64,000 bases of DNA from JBFHFS01 sp041583495. GTDB taxonomy: Bacteria > Bacteroidota > Bacteroidia > Bacteroidales > Marinilabiliaceae. This document shows, one piece after another, positions 28,173-37,115 of the stretch. The translations under genes and the position numbers were made by a program. Below the pieces are notes generated by a model. That model had not been told where the DNA came from. It saw nothing but the letters and a program-made list of their open reading frames with translations, and ran no database searches. The stretch is from positions 1 to 64,000 of the forward strand of contig JBFHFS010000012.1 in assembly GCA_041583495.1 (NCBI GenBank), given 5' to 3'. The first letter of the stretch is position 1, and each line of letters starts with the position of its first letter.

Positions 28173-28607
28173 TTACCCATCATTTTTTTCAACAACCCTC
28201 AAACTCCTTGATCCATCAGCTTTCTCTTCCAGGTAGATGTCCAGCCGGTGCTCGGGCAAGACCTCTGCAATCTTTTCAGGCCATTCGATAAGGCATACCC
28301 GGTCGCTGAAAAAATACTCTTCGTAGCCCATATCAAAGACCTCCTCCACCCGCTTTAAGCGGTAAAAGTCAAAATGGAAGATCTCCTCCCCGGCATCGGT
28401 CAAATACTCGTTCACGATGGCAAAGCTGGGACTGCTCACCGGATCGCTCACCCCCATTGTACGGCAAAGGCCCTTGATAAAGGTGGTCTTGCCTACGCCC
28501 ATGGCTCCATAAAAGGCAGCCACTTTATATCTTTGCAGCAGAGGGATGAACGATTGTGTCACCCGCTTAATCTCTGACTCGTTTTTTATTGTAAAATGAT
28601 GCTCCAT
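28173..28607 (-). CDS. tsaE: tRNA N6-threonylcarbamoyladenosine biosynthesis ATPase TsaE
   Basis: ATPase of the TsaBDE complex that makes the universal t6A37 tRNA modification; 144 residues. Walker A is GAMGVGKTTF, followed by the family segment DPVSSPSFAIVNEYL, and later HFDFYRLKRVEE...GYEEYFF with VCLIEWPEKI. Length and order are normal. Located between porX and the alanine dehydrogenase-like gene, with 62 bases to the latter. Confidence 0.96.
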   Translation of the reverse strand: MEHHFTIKNESEIKRVTQSFIPLLQRYKVAAFYGAMGVGKTTFIKGLCRTMGVSDPVSSPSFAIVNEYLTDAGEEIFHFDFYRLKRVEEVFDMGYEEYFFSDRVCLIEWPEKIAEVLPEHRLDIYLEEKADGSRSLRVVEKNDG

Positions 28608-28754
28608 AAAATACGCTTAACGATCCGTATAAAACCCCAAACAATTAAAACAGGGAGTCTGTTCTGTCGGCTTGACCCCCATCGACCTAACCTTTCTGTT
28701 GGGTTGGTCAGATGACGAATCTGAGAGGAATGCAACCGCACTTCTCATGAAACC

Positions 28755-30332
28755 TCATCGACGGCCCGCGGGTTGTAAAACCACAAAGGGAACCAACATC
28801 TCCTCAAGAGAGATCCCTCCATGCTGAAAGGTATCCTTGTAGTAGTTGACGTAATAGTTGAAATTATTGGGATAACCGAAAAAGTCATCTCCCGTGGCAA
28901 AGATATAGGAGGTGGAGATATTGAGCCGTGGCAAGAACAGCTTTTCCGGATCCTTCACCTCAAAAACACTTTTGGCATCGTAGGCCAGATTTCGCCCTAC
29001 CTTAAACCGAAGATTGGTATTGGTATTCCTATCTCCCACCACCTTCAGTGCATGCTGTACCCGCACGGTTCCATGATCGGTGGTAATGATCACCTTCACA
29101 TCTTCGTTAGAAAGCTTTTTAACCAACTCGAACAACGAAGAGTGCAGAAACCACGAATGGGTAAGCGATCGGTAAGCGGCTTCATCGGCGGCCAGTTCAC
29201 GGATCATCTTCATCTCGGTGCGGGCATGCGACAACATATCCACAAAATTAAAGACCACAATAGAGAGGTCAAAATCTTTGATCCGGCTATAATTGTCCAG
29301 TAACCGGCGGCCGGCCTCTACATCACTAATCTTGTTATACGACAGGGAAACATCACGGCGCATCCTCTTAAAAAAGGAGTTGGCCAACTCCTCCTCGAAT
29401 TGGTTTCGCCCCCCCTCATCATCTTCACCGACCCAGAATTGAGGATAAAGCTCTTCTATCTGAGTGGGCAACAGTCCTGCGAAAATGGCGTTTCTGGCGT
29501 ACTGAGTCGCCGTGGGCAGAATACTATAGAACAGCTGATCATCCACCACTTCGAGATAGGGTTTTATCTCCCGCCGAATGACTTCCCACTGATCGAGACG
29601 AAAGTTATCAATCACCAACATAACCACCTTTTCCCCCTTTTCGAGCAGCGGCAATACCTGTTTCTTCATTAGTTGGTGCGACATGAGCGGCCCTTCTTCA
29701 TCGGTAAGCCATCCTTGGTAATTTCTCTTTACAAAACGAGAAAAAAGCTGATTGGCTTCCTGCTTCTGCATCTTCAGCACCTCATTCATGGCACTATTGG
29801 CCGCCAGTAGCTCCAGCTCCCAATACACCAGTTTTTTATAGACGGTCTTCCACTCCTCACTACTCAGTTGTTCATTCATGCGCAAACCAAGCTTTGAAAA
29901 CTCGGCCTGATAATCACTGGTTGTTTTTTGGGTAACCAGGCGCTGACGGTCGATATTTCGCTTTATGGAGGATAAAATCTGATTGGGTTTGACCGGCTTA
30001 ATCAGATAATCGGCAATCTTACTGCCAATGGCCTGGTCCATAATGTCCTCCTCCTCACTTTTGGTAATCATCACAACAGGCAAGGCGGGTCGCAGCTCCT
30101 TCATCCGGGAAAGAGTTTCCAATCCACTTAATCCGGGCATATTCTCATCCAAAAAAACCAGGTCGAACCGATTGTCGGCCAAAATGGCCAGGGCATCATT
30201 GCCGTTAGTGGTCACCTCCACCTTAAATCCTTTCTCCTCGAGAAACAATACATGGGGACGCAGGTACTCAATCTCATCATCCACCCATAATATCTTAACT
30301 TTCTTTAAATCCTCCATGTTCAACATCCTCAT
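28755..30332 (-). CDS. porX: PorX: T9SS response regulator with PglZ alkaline-phosphatase-like domain
   Basis: Cytoplasmic regulator of type IX secretion, 525 residues. The receiver domain (about 10-130) has the acidic pair in KILWVDDEIEYLRPH and the probable phospho-acceptor Asp62 in LVFLDENMPG. After a helical linker, a PglZ/alkaline-phosphatase superfamily domain (about 235-500) shows MLVIDNFRLDQW and VIITTDHGTVRV, with metal-binding Asp and His. In Porphyromonas PorX is paired with PorY and controls T9SS genes and cyclic-oligonucleotide hydrolysis. The ATG follows the porW stop directly (TAAATG). An internal ATG at 30317 (MEDLKK) is a shorter alternative. Confidence 0.95.
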   Translation of the reverse strand: MRMLNMEDLKKVKILWVDDEIEYLRPHVLFLEEKGFKVEVTTNGNDALAILADNRFDLVFLDENMPGLSGLETLSRMKELRPALPVVMITKSEEEDIMDQAIGSKIADYLIKPVKPNQILSSIKRNIDRQRLVTQKTTSDYQAEFSKLGLRMNEQLSSEEWKTVYKKLVYWELELLAANSAMNEVLKMQKQEANQLFSRFVKRNYQGWLTDEEGPLMSHQLMKKQVLPLLEKGEKVVMLVIDNFRLDQWEVIRREIKPYLEVVDDQLFYSILPTATQYARNAIFAGLLPTQIEELYPQFWVGEDDEGGRNQFEEELANSFFKRMRRDVSLSYNKISDVEAGRRLLDNYSRIKDFDLSIVVFNFVDMLSHARTEMKMIRELAADEAAYRSLTHSWFLHSSLFELVKKLSNEDVKVIITTDHGTVRVQHALKVVGDRNTNTNLRFKVGRNLAYDAKSVFEVKDPEKLFLPRLNISTSYIFATGDDFFGYPNNFNYYVNYYKDTFQHGGISLEEMLVPFVVLQPAGRR

Positions 30333-33300
30333 TTAATTACCCAATTCATTCTCAACAAACTTCAAATAATCCTTCACACTTCCTTGTTCCCGTATCTGCT
30401 TAAGGCTCTCACCCGAAACAGGGCACACTTGCCAGTCGGCACCCGCCAACTGACCATTCCAATAGGGGTTTTTGGCCAGTGCCTCTTTCAGCTTCTCAAA
30501 TTCCGTGAGCCCGGGAAAACCATCTACCAACAGCACATCGGTGCCATCGTCCAATTGCTCCTCCGAAACAGAAACAGAAACAGAAATGATATTCCGAACA
30601 TAGTTGGGCAGGAACTGCATGGCTCTTTTTTTATTCCCACTATTCGATGGAATCACCACCATCCCCAGCATGGGGCCTCCGCCCATTGAATAGGCCACGG
30701 CCTCCTCCACAGTGACCTCCTCCACCATCACTTCCTCGGCCGGCACCTCTCTTTCGCTGATCACAACTGCGGAGACTTCGCTGCCAGTGAGATACTGCTC
30801 GAGAAAGAAACCCTGATAACCAAGGATATCCGAAGACAAGAGCAGTGGTTTTAGGTTGTTGGCCGAGATCAACAACAAAGTAGTTCCTCCCGCACGGGTA
30901 CCTTTAAATATAGCTGTATTATCACGTACCGAGAAATAGTAATCCATCCCAATATTTTTGTTTGGGAAGGGACCTACCTTAAGCATCCTTTTGCCATCGG
31001 CCAACCTATCGGTTTTTAGCTGATAGTCGCCAATTAAAAAATGTTCAAAATTATAATCGGCTACATTAAATATCAACTGATTGATATTGGCATCGTTGTT
31101 TACGGCAATCAGCAAATAATGAACCGAGTCGGGCTCCATCATGAAACCCTTCTGCTCCGCCAAGGTCCCCGACGTGGCAGCCTCCTCCACTCCTGCATCT
31201 TTTGCAGCCTCCTGTGCATAGCCCGACTCCAGCTTCACCGGACGGCGGCCCTCATTAAGCATCGACAGCCATTCGCCAGCCAATGAGGCTTCGGGGCTGC
31301 CCTGATAGTTAGCCACCACCTCCGACAAGCCGGCTTCAAACAGTTTCGCTTCGCCCTTTCGGCCATAAGCCATGGCCATGAGCAACGATGCTTTTGGTTT
31401 AAGCGGCTCAAAACGACTCTCCATAACCTCACGGGTTTGCGCAATGGCATGGCTCCAGGCACCCACCTTATAGGAATGATAAGCCTCCCGGTAGTTTTGG
31501 TTCATTTCCTCTTCCAGCGCTTTTTGTTTTTCCAGGAAGTCCGGGTCCCTCAAATATTCCCCAAAGGGTGTATCGGGAAATTCGGATAAATATTCCTGTT
31601 TTCGCTGAGCCATGCAGGCCCCGTTTCCCATCTGCTGACACGCCAAAAAGAGCGTCATCAAAGCCTGCTTCCGGTGTTCCGTTTCAGGATACTCAAGCAA
31701 GAGCTTAGTCAACATCTCCCGCGATTCTGAATACCTGTCGAGCTGCTCATAAAATATCATCCCTGCGCCATAGATAGCCTCCTCCAATCGCTGGTGCGAA
31801 GCCTCCATCTTTTCGGGAGTAAGAGGAAGTCCCTCTAATAAGCTATTCATGTCGGGCAAGGCACCAGGTGATTTCCCCTGCCCTGTCTCTGCCGTGGGTG
31901 CAGCACCGGGTCCACCCTGAGGAGAAAAGGGATCCGTGGGCCCCATGCTTAGCCCCTGATTGTCAGGTTCTGCACTTTGTGCCTTTTTATCCAACCTGCG
32001 CCAATCATCGGCTAGCGGCCGTCTGCCCCAGCGTTTCTCAAACTCCATTTTCCCAAGGCTCACCATGTTCTGATTATAAAAATACCAATTCCCCTGATCA
32101 TCAGTTGTTTGACTCACACCACTGGACAAATTACGAAAGAAGAAGGCATCGTCGGCCGCACTGCTAAAGGAGCCTGATTCTTCTTCCTGTTGGTACATCG
32201 CCAGGAGATTTTCCAGAAACACCGCCCTTTGATCCTGAGGAAGTGCTGCGATTCGCTGTAGGCTATCTTCATGCTCGACAACCTGCAATTGAGCACTCAG
32301 TGGGGCCAGTTTTTTCGAAAGCATCTTAACCTCAGCCAATCGAATATCCTCGGGGTTCAGCATAACCAGAGAGGAGTCGTAATAAGCATGAGCAGCAATA
32401 TACTCACGGGTATCCAGATAAACATCGGCCATCTTAAGGTATATCTTTCCTTTCAGGATCTGGTTGCCACTACTGTAACCTGCTGCCAGCTTCAGGTTGG
32501 TGAGTGCCTGCAGGGTATCCTTCTCCCAAAACCAGGTGTCGGCCATGGCAAAATAGAGCTGATCCCGATATTCCCTGTTTTTACTCTGATGCAGATATTT
32601 ATTTAGCCGTTCGCGGGCCAGCAGGGAGTTGTCCGGGTAGCCCTTCAGCAAGGCAACCTTCACCCTTGCATAAAAACTCATCTCATAATCGGGGTTAAGG
32701 CGCACCACCTTATTAAAAGCCTCCTCTGCACGCTGGTCAAGGCCCAGCCTCTCACACACCTGACCCAACACAAAGGTAAACCGAACATGTTCCCAGCGAT
32801 CACTGGCATTTTCGGCAGCTGCAGTAATGTAGGGAAGAGCCTTTTCATAATTGTCGCCGGCAAGCCAAAAACGGGCATAGGAGGCCATAAAGTCGCCATA
32901 AAAACGACTGGGAGCATCCCCCTCCGACTCATACCTATTTAAGGCCAGCTGGGCATTTTCGAGTTGTCCTGCCTCCACATAGGCCCGTGCCATCCAAAGA
33001 AGTGCCTCGAAACGTGAAGGATGACTGGGAAATTCACGCAGCACCATCTCAAAGGCATAAATGGCTTCCGGCCAATCCCGTTGGTAGACATGCCCCTTGC
33101 CAATGAGCATCCAGGCATCATCTACCCACCGGTTAAATTCCCGCTGATTATAAAATTCCTCATAAGTATCATCGCCCCGCTTGGGCTTGCGTTTGGGCTT
33201 AACCGTTATGGAGTGATCTTTTATAAGCTTATTGCCCTTACTGATGGCTCTCTGCATTTGCGAGGAAGCCACACTTGCCCCGGAGCCCGTGGAAAAGGCA

Positions 33301-33509
33301 AAAAGAGGAATGGTAACGGTGAAGTCATCGGTCATGCTCTTGCGCATCTTTGTCCTTCCCTCATCAAAACTCTGTAACCCATTAAACAAAAGGTTGTAGC
33401 GGGCAGTCAGATTCTGGTAACCTCTGGAAAGCCAGGTGTTCTTTCGCGTAGAGCAGCCTGAAAAAACCATCACCAAAATAACTATAAAAAGGTATTTATT
33501 ATGGCTCAT
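30333..33509 (-). CDS. porW: PorW/SprE-type TPR lipoprotein of the type IX secretion system
   Basis: Envelope lipoprotein of 1058 residues. The signal sequence ends in lipobox MVFSGC and leads into the family segment STRKNTWLSRGYQNLTARYN. TPR-like helical repeats run over about 120-400 (for example WPEAIYAFEMVLREFPSHP) and again at about 580-780. A Pro/Gly/Ala-rich linker (about 525-550) separates the blocks. The C-terminal third is beta-rich and ends with repeated strands near VMVEEVTVEEAVAY. In P. gingivalis and Flavobacterium, PorW/SprE is needed for T9SS secretion and gliding. Translationally coupled to porX. Somewhat longer than the homologues I recall. Confidence 0.9.
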   Translation of the reverse strand: MSHNKYLFIVILVMVFSGCSTRKNTWLSRGYQNLTARYNLLFNGLQSFDEGRTKMRKSMTDDFTVTIPLFAFSTGSGASVASSQMQRAISKGNKLIKDHSITVKPKRKPKRGDDTYEEFYNQREFNRWVDDAWMLIGKGHVYQRDWPEAIYAFEMVLREFPSHPSRFEALLWMARAYVEAGQLENAQLALNRYESEGDAPSRFYGDFMASYARFWLAGDNYEKALPYITAAAENASDRWEHVRFTFVLGQVCERLGLDQRAEEAFNKVVRLNPDYEMSFYARVKVALLKGYPDNSLLARERLNKYLHQSKNREYRDQLYFAMADTWFWEKDTLQALTNLKLAAGYSSGNQILKGKIYLKMADVYLDTREYIAAHAYYDSSLVMLNPEDIRLAEVKMLSKKLAPLSAQLQVVEHEDSLQRIAALPQDQRAVFLENLLAMYQQEEESGSFSSAADDAFFFRNLSSGVSQTTDDQGNWYFYNQNMVSLGKMEFEKRWGRRPLADDWRRLDKKAQSAEPDNQGLSMGPTDPFSPQGGPGAAPTAETGQGKSPGALPDMNSLLEGLPLTPEKMEASHQRLEEAIYGAGMIFYEQLDRYSESREMLTKLLLEYPETEHRKQALMTLFLACQQMGNGACMAQRKQEYLSEFPDTPFGEYLRDPDFLEKQKALEEEMNQNYREAYHSYKVGAWSHAIAQTREVMESRFEPLKPKASLLMAMAYGRKGEAKLFEAGLSEVVANYQGSPEASLAGEWLSMLNEGRRPVKLESGYAQEAAKDAGVEEAATSGTLAEQKGFMMEPDSVHYLLIAVNNDANINQLIFNVADYNFEHFLIGDYQLKTDRLADGKRMLKVGPFPNKNIGMDYYFSVRDNTAIFKGTRAGGTTLLLISANNLKPLLLSSDILGYQGFFLEQYLTGSEVSAVVISEREVPAEEVMVEEVTVEEAVAYSMGGGPMLGMVVIPSNSGNKKRAMQFLPNYVRNIISVSVSVSEEQLDDGTDVLLVDGFPGLTEFEKLKEALAKNPYWNGQLAGADWQVCPVSGESLKQIREQGSVKDYLKFVENELGN

Positions 33510-33936
33510 GTAACGATATTGTCAAGTGGTAATAATAAAACTGCCAGAAGGCAAAAATATTTTATTCCCAACAAGAATTAGTCAACAAGAATAACAACAA
33601 GTTTATAAAATTAAGCAATTACCCGCTAAAAGTTGGAACACAGCCAAAAAAAGAAAGAAGATTAAAGAAAAGAGGGGACCTAAAAGGTAAAATCCCGGAT
33701 AACCGAAAATGACCAACCCAGGGAAAGGCCGTCCCATGGCCTGAAGAACATCGAATGGATAGATAAAAAAGGGCCGCAAAAAACACGGAAACAAAAAATG
33801 AAGCTATTCCTCCAGATTAGAAAACAGCTTATTATTGTCCCGGCATCTGAGTGATCCTGCGCATGGACTCATCCTGCATCAGAGATCGTAACCACCTCAA
33901 TGAGGGGACTATCGGTGATGAGTAAAAGTTCCAGTA
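33510..33936. other. Intergenic region, nothing recognised
   Basis: 427 bases between the NifU-like gene and porW. A minus-strand frame (33603-33794) is hydrophobic but starts at TTG and lacks family features, so I leave it out. No clear terminator or promoter was seen; the A-rich stretch at 33530-33600 probably holds porW promoter elements. Confidence 0.4.
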
Positions 33937-34188
33937 TTAGTTCTGATCGGTTACAGCGACCACCTCAACAACCTGCGGGACGTTGGTTTTAACAACCATC
34001 TCAACGCCCCCTTTGAGGGTCTGGATGCTCATGGGGCAATCGCTGCAAGCCCCTCTCAGCCGGACCAAGACACGCATGTCGTCGGTAAGCTCCACAAAGG
34101 TAATATCCCCCCCATCGGCCTGCAGATAGGGGCGAATAATGTCTAATGAAGCCTGGATCTGTCCTATCAATTGTTGCTTATCGTCCAT
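33937..34188 (-). CDS. NifU-like C-terminal-domain iron-sulfur scaffold protein
   Basis: 83 residues forming a stand-alone NifU C-terminal (Nfu) domain: IRPYLQADGGDITFVE followed by the Fe-S-binding CSDCPMS motif (Cys48, Cys51). Such proteins carry or assemble a 4Fe-4S cluster between two subunits. It follows the Mrp/ApbC gene by 20 bases on the same strand, which supports a shared role in cluster delivery. Confidence 0.94.
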   Translation of the reverse strand: MDDKQQLIGQIQASLDIIRPYLQADGGDITFVELTDDMRVLVRLRGACSDCPMSIQTLKGGVEMVVKTNVPQVVEVVAVTDQN

Positions 34189-34208
34189 AGCAATCCGGTA
34201 TATTTATT

Positions 34209-35318
34209 TTATTTGATGGTAACCTCCACTACTTTGGTAGGCGGAAGGTCCTGATTACGCCGATCAACAGCCTCGACCAAAGCGCTTGCCAGACCGGAAA
34301 AAGCCATTCCTGTAACCGATTCGGGTTGAAGTGCCGATGGCGCACCCTGATCTCCACCTTCGCGAATACTCTGAACCAATGGAATCTGACCCAACAGGGG
34401 AATGTTTTTCTCCTGGGCCAATCGGCTACAGCCTCCTTCTCCAAAGATATAGTATTTATTATCGGGCAATTCGGCAGGTGTAAACCAGGCCATATTCTCA
34501 ACAAGTCCCAATACAGGCACATTTATTTTTTCGCCAACAAACATGCTGATACCCTTACGGGCATCGGCAAGAGCCACATCCTGAGGGGTACTCACAACCA
34601 CGGCGCCCGACAAGGAAACAGACTGAACCAGGGTGAGATGAATATCGCTGGTTCCGGGAGGGAGGTCGATAAGCAAATAATCGAGTTCACCCCAGTTACC
34701 ATCAGAGAGCAGCTGCCTTAGTGCATTGGTGGCCATCGCACCCCGCCAGACCAATGCATCATCAGGATTAACAAAATAACCAATGCTCAACAACTTAACC
34801 CCATACTTTTCCACGGGCATGATCCGGTCCCGCCCATCCACTTTCTGGAGTACGGGTCTTTCTTCCTCGGTATGAAACATTTTGGGAATGGAGGGTCCAT
34901 AAATATCGGCATCCAGAAGCCCTACACGATAACCGGCCAGAGCCAGTGCCACGGCCAGGTTACTGGCTACGGTAGACTTGCCAACCCCGCCTTTTCCGGA
35001 AGCCACGGCAATCACATTTTTAACCTCCTCCAACAAGCGGGGAGCTGCCTGTGGCTGCCGGGGTTTTACCTTCACATAAATGTTTCCTTTAATCTCAGCA
35101 TCCTCGCCTACATAGGTCAGAATGGCCTGTACACAAGCCTTTTTAATAACCGTAATCAAAGGATCGTTGGCACGATCGAATAACAGGCTAAAACTGATGC
35201 GCTTACCATCAATGCGAATGTCGTCTTCAACCATATCCAATGACACAATATCTTTTCCCTTGGCGGGATGAACCACGTGCCTGAGGGCGTCAAGAACAAG
35301 CTTGGGATAAAAACTCAT
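34209..35318 (-). CDS. Mrp/ApbC/NBP35-family iron-sulfur cluster carrier ATPase
   Basis: 369 residues. The N-terminal MIP18/DUF59-like domain (about 5-85) is followed by the P-loop ATPase domain with the deviant Walker A ASGKGGVGKST (Gly108-Ser115), LLDADIYGPSIPKMF, and LIDLPPGTSDIHLTLVQ. The later segment VENMAWFTPAELPDNKYYIFG is the usual Mrp region, without a CxxC pair. Family members load Fe-S clusters on apoproteins in an ATP-dependent way. Operon with the NifU-like gene. Confidence 0.95.
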   Translation of the reverse strand: MSFYPKLVLDALRHVVHPAKGKDIVSLDMVEDDIRIDGKRISFSLLFDRANDPLITVIKKACVQAILTYVGEDAEIKGNIYVKVKPRQPQAAPRLLEEVKNVIAVASGKGGVGKSTVASNLAVALALAGYRVGLLDADIYGPSIPKMFHTEEERPVLQKVDGRDRIMPVEKYGVKLLSIGYFVNPDDALVWRGAMATNALRQLLSDGNWGELDYLLIDLPPGTSDIHLTLVQSVSLSGAVVVSTPQDVALADARKGISMFVGEKINVPVLGLVENMAWFTPAELPDNKYYIFGEGGCSRLAQEKNIPLLGQIPLVQSIREGGDQGAPSALQPESVTGMAFSGLASALVEAVDRRNQDLPPTKVVEVTIK

Positions 35319-35395
35319 ACTATATTTATTTAAACTTTATAAACTTAAAGGCAAAGATAGAAAATATCGGGCATACGAACGAATGTTCATTAAAA

Positions 35396-35737
35396 TTAAT
35401 AGGGAGTCAGTTCCCGGGAGGGATCCCAAAAATGATTACCAAAGTCCACTACCCGATCATCCACCACCATAACTCCCTCACTTTCGAGGAGTTGCTGCAT
35501 GGTCCTGGCTCCGGGAAAAGCATGCTTTCCGGTGAGCAATCCGTTTCGGTTGAGTACGCGATGGGCAGGCAGATAACCGTGCCTGGCGGGAGATTTATTC
35601 ACTGCCCATCCCACCATGCGCGCTGCTCCGGGAGAGCCCACAAAGGCAGCAATGGCACCATAGGTAGTCACCTTTCCGGAAGGAATTTGCCGGACCACAT
35701 CATAAACTTTGCTGAAGAAACCCTCGTCTGCGGCCAT
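35396..35737 (-). CDS. Alkyltransferase-like protein (MGMT family, no catalytic Cys)
   Basis: 113 residues, a single O6-alkylguanine-DNA alkyltransferase C-terminal domain. The helix-turn-helix region is VRQIPSGKVTTYGAIAAFVG...ARMVGWAV. At the active site the usual PCHRV is PAHRV (Ala58), so the acceptor cysteine is missing. That is the definition of an ATL protein: it binds O6-alkylguanine, flips the base and flags the lesion for nucleotide excision repair, rather than removing the alkyl group. Divergent neighbours give no further hint. Confidence 0.92.
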   Translation of the reverse strand: MAADEGFFSKVYDVVRQIPSGKVTTYGAIAAFVGSPGAARMVGWAVNKSPARHGYLPAHRVLNRNGLLTGKHAFPGARTMQQLLESEGVMVVDDRVVDFGNHFWDPSRELTPY

Positions 35738-35782
35738 TGCAAACCGTATTAAAATTGCAGAAGAAAAAACTGTTCGGGCCCT

Positions 35783-36529
35783 TTACTCTTCGACCACCCT
35801 TTGCCCGGCACTCCGGTACCGGTCGGGTTCAATATCAATTTCCGGCTCGATGAGAACTTTCTCCGGTAACCCGATTTTAAACTTGATGTACTTTATTGAA
35901 ACCCCATGACTCAGCCACTTATTTTCGTAATAGGTTTGGATGCCGGTAACCTCATCTTCCCTTTCAGTGCCATACAAATCGGGTTCGTCGTCCAGCACTT
36001 CCAGACCATTTATCTTAATCAACTCACGGGTATAGGTATACATGAACTGGCTGTCGGTCTTAAGATGGATAAGTCCTCCGGGCTTTAAGAACCGCGCATA
36101 AGAACTCAGAAAACCTGTAGAAGTGAGCCGCTTACGAAACCTCCTCATCTGCGGATCAGGAAAGGTTAACCATATCTCATCCACCTCATCGGGCGAAAAA
36201 AACGATTCGATCAGCTCGATATGGGTTCTAATAAAAGCCACGTTGGCAAGCCCTTCGTTTAATGCCTCCGAGGCACCTTTGTACAAACGATGGCCCTTAA
36301 TGTCGATCCCGATGAAATTTTTTTGAGGAAAGGTGCGCCCCAAACCAACGGTATATTCCCCCTTACCACACCCCAACTCGAGAACAACAGGGTTACTATT
36401 GTGAAAAAATTCTTTCCCCCACCCTCCTTTCAGCGGATGATCCTTTTTAAAAACCTCCCGAAAGGGAGCTTGTACAACATTGGAAAAAGAAGCCAATGCT
36501 TCAAATTTTACTAATTTATTTTTTCCCAC
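35783..36529 (-). CDS. trmB: tRNA (guanine-N7)-methyltransferase
   Basis: Makes m7G46 in tRNA with S-adenosylmethionine, about 248 residues. The SAM-binding motif is VVLELGCGKGEYTVGL, then NFIGIDIKGHRLYKGA, and the catalytic/specificity segment EIWLTFPDPQMRRFRKRL. The start is most likely GTG at 36529, giving MGKNKLVKF, which is the family N-terminus. No ATG is available, and a TTG at 36559 would add ten non-family residues. The C-terminal extension (about 215-248) is charged. Confidence 0.94.
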   Translation of the reverse strand: MGKNKLVKFEALASFSNVVQAPFREVFKKDHPLKGGWGKEFFHNSNPVVLELGCGKGEYTVGLGRTFPQKNFIGIDIKGHRLYKGASEALNEGLANVAFIRTHIELIESFFSPDEVDEIWLTFPDPQMRRFRKRLTSTGFLSSYARFLKPGGLIHLKTDSQFMYTYTRELIKINGLEVLDDEPDLYGTEREDEVTGIQTYYENKWLSHGVSIKYIKFKIGLPEKVLIEPEIDIEPDRYRSAGQRVVEE

Positions 36530-36626
36530 AACAACACGAATACTTTTTTGGTGATACAACGATCACCATGAGGTTAATGAACTGATTAAAGATTCGGACA
36601 AAGAAACGCCCAATTCTCATCCTTAA

Positions 36627-37115
36627 TTATTGGGCCCTGGTTTCTTCAATCCAAAAGGACATCTCCCTGATGCCTTCGAGCCAATCGCGACGCATCCCCT
36701 GATAAACTTTAAAAGAGTAGTTTCCCGGGTGTCGCATTTTCACGTTTCCTTTGTAAAGCCAATAGAGTTTTTTATCCTTCTCACTACCCTTTCCTATCCA
36801 TTCTCCGTCGGGTTCTGCCAGGAAAAACTCCATGGTGTCGACTTGCTGCATCCCCTGGGGTCCATGCACCTCGATGAAGAGCCACAGGTTACTGTAGGGG
36901 TATTGATTGTCATGATTCAGAGAAAAGCCAAAATTAAGCACCGCAGAGGTATCCCGGATTAACGGTTCAAAAAGAAGTGCCGAATCCTTATACCAGCCCT
37001 TTGGGGGTAACTTCACAGCGTTTTCATACAACGTTGCCGGGCCGCAGCCACCAGCTACCCATACGAGCAGCAGGAGGATTACGGGCAATCTAACCAGGCT
37101 GCTTCCCCGAACCAT
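36627..37115 (-). CDS. gldH: Gliding motility lipoprotein GldH
   Basis: Envelope lipoprotein of 162 residues from ATG 37115, with signal sequence and lipobox LLLLVWVAGGC. The mature part fits GldH: KGWYKDSALLFEPLI near the start, FGFSLNHDNQYPYSNLWLFIEV in the middle, and a terminal beta strand YSFKVYQGMRRDWLEGI. GldH is needed for gliding in Flavobacterium and occurs in many non-gliding Bacteroidota. Its start overlaps the 3' end of the ricT gene by 26 bases. The full frame back to 37253 (TTG) runs through ricT and is not the gene. Confidence 0.9.
   Translation of the reverse strand: MVRGSSLVRLPVILLLLVWVAGGCGPATLYENAVKLPPKGWYKDSALLFEPLIRDTSAVLNFGFSLNHDNQYPYSNLWLFIEVHGPQGMQQVDTMEFFLAEPDGEWIGKGSEKDKKLYWLYKGNVKMRHPGNYSFKVYQGMRRDWLEGIREMSFWIEETRAQ

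Noticed and set aside
33603..33794. Hydrophobic 63-codon minus-strand frame between the NifU-like gene and porW
   Set aside because: TTG start, repetitive Phe/Leu composition from an A-rich plus strand, and no homologue recognised.
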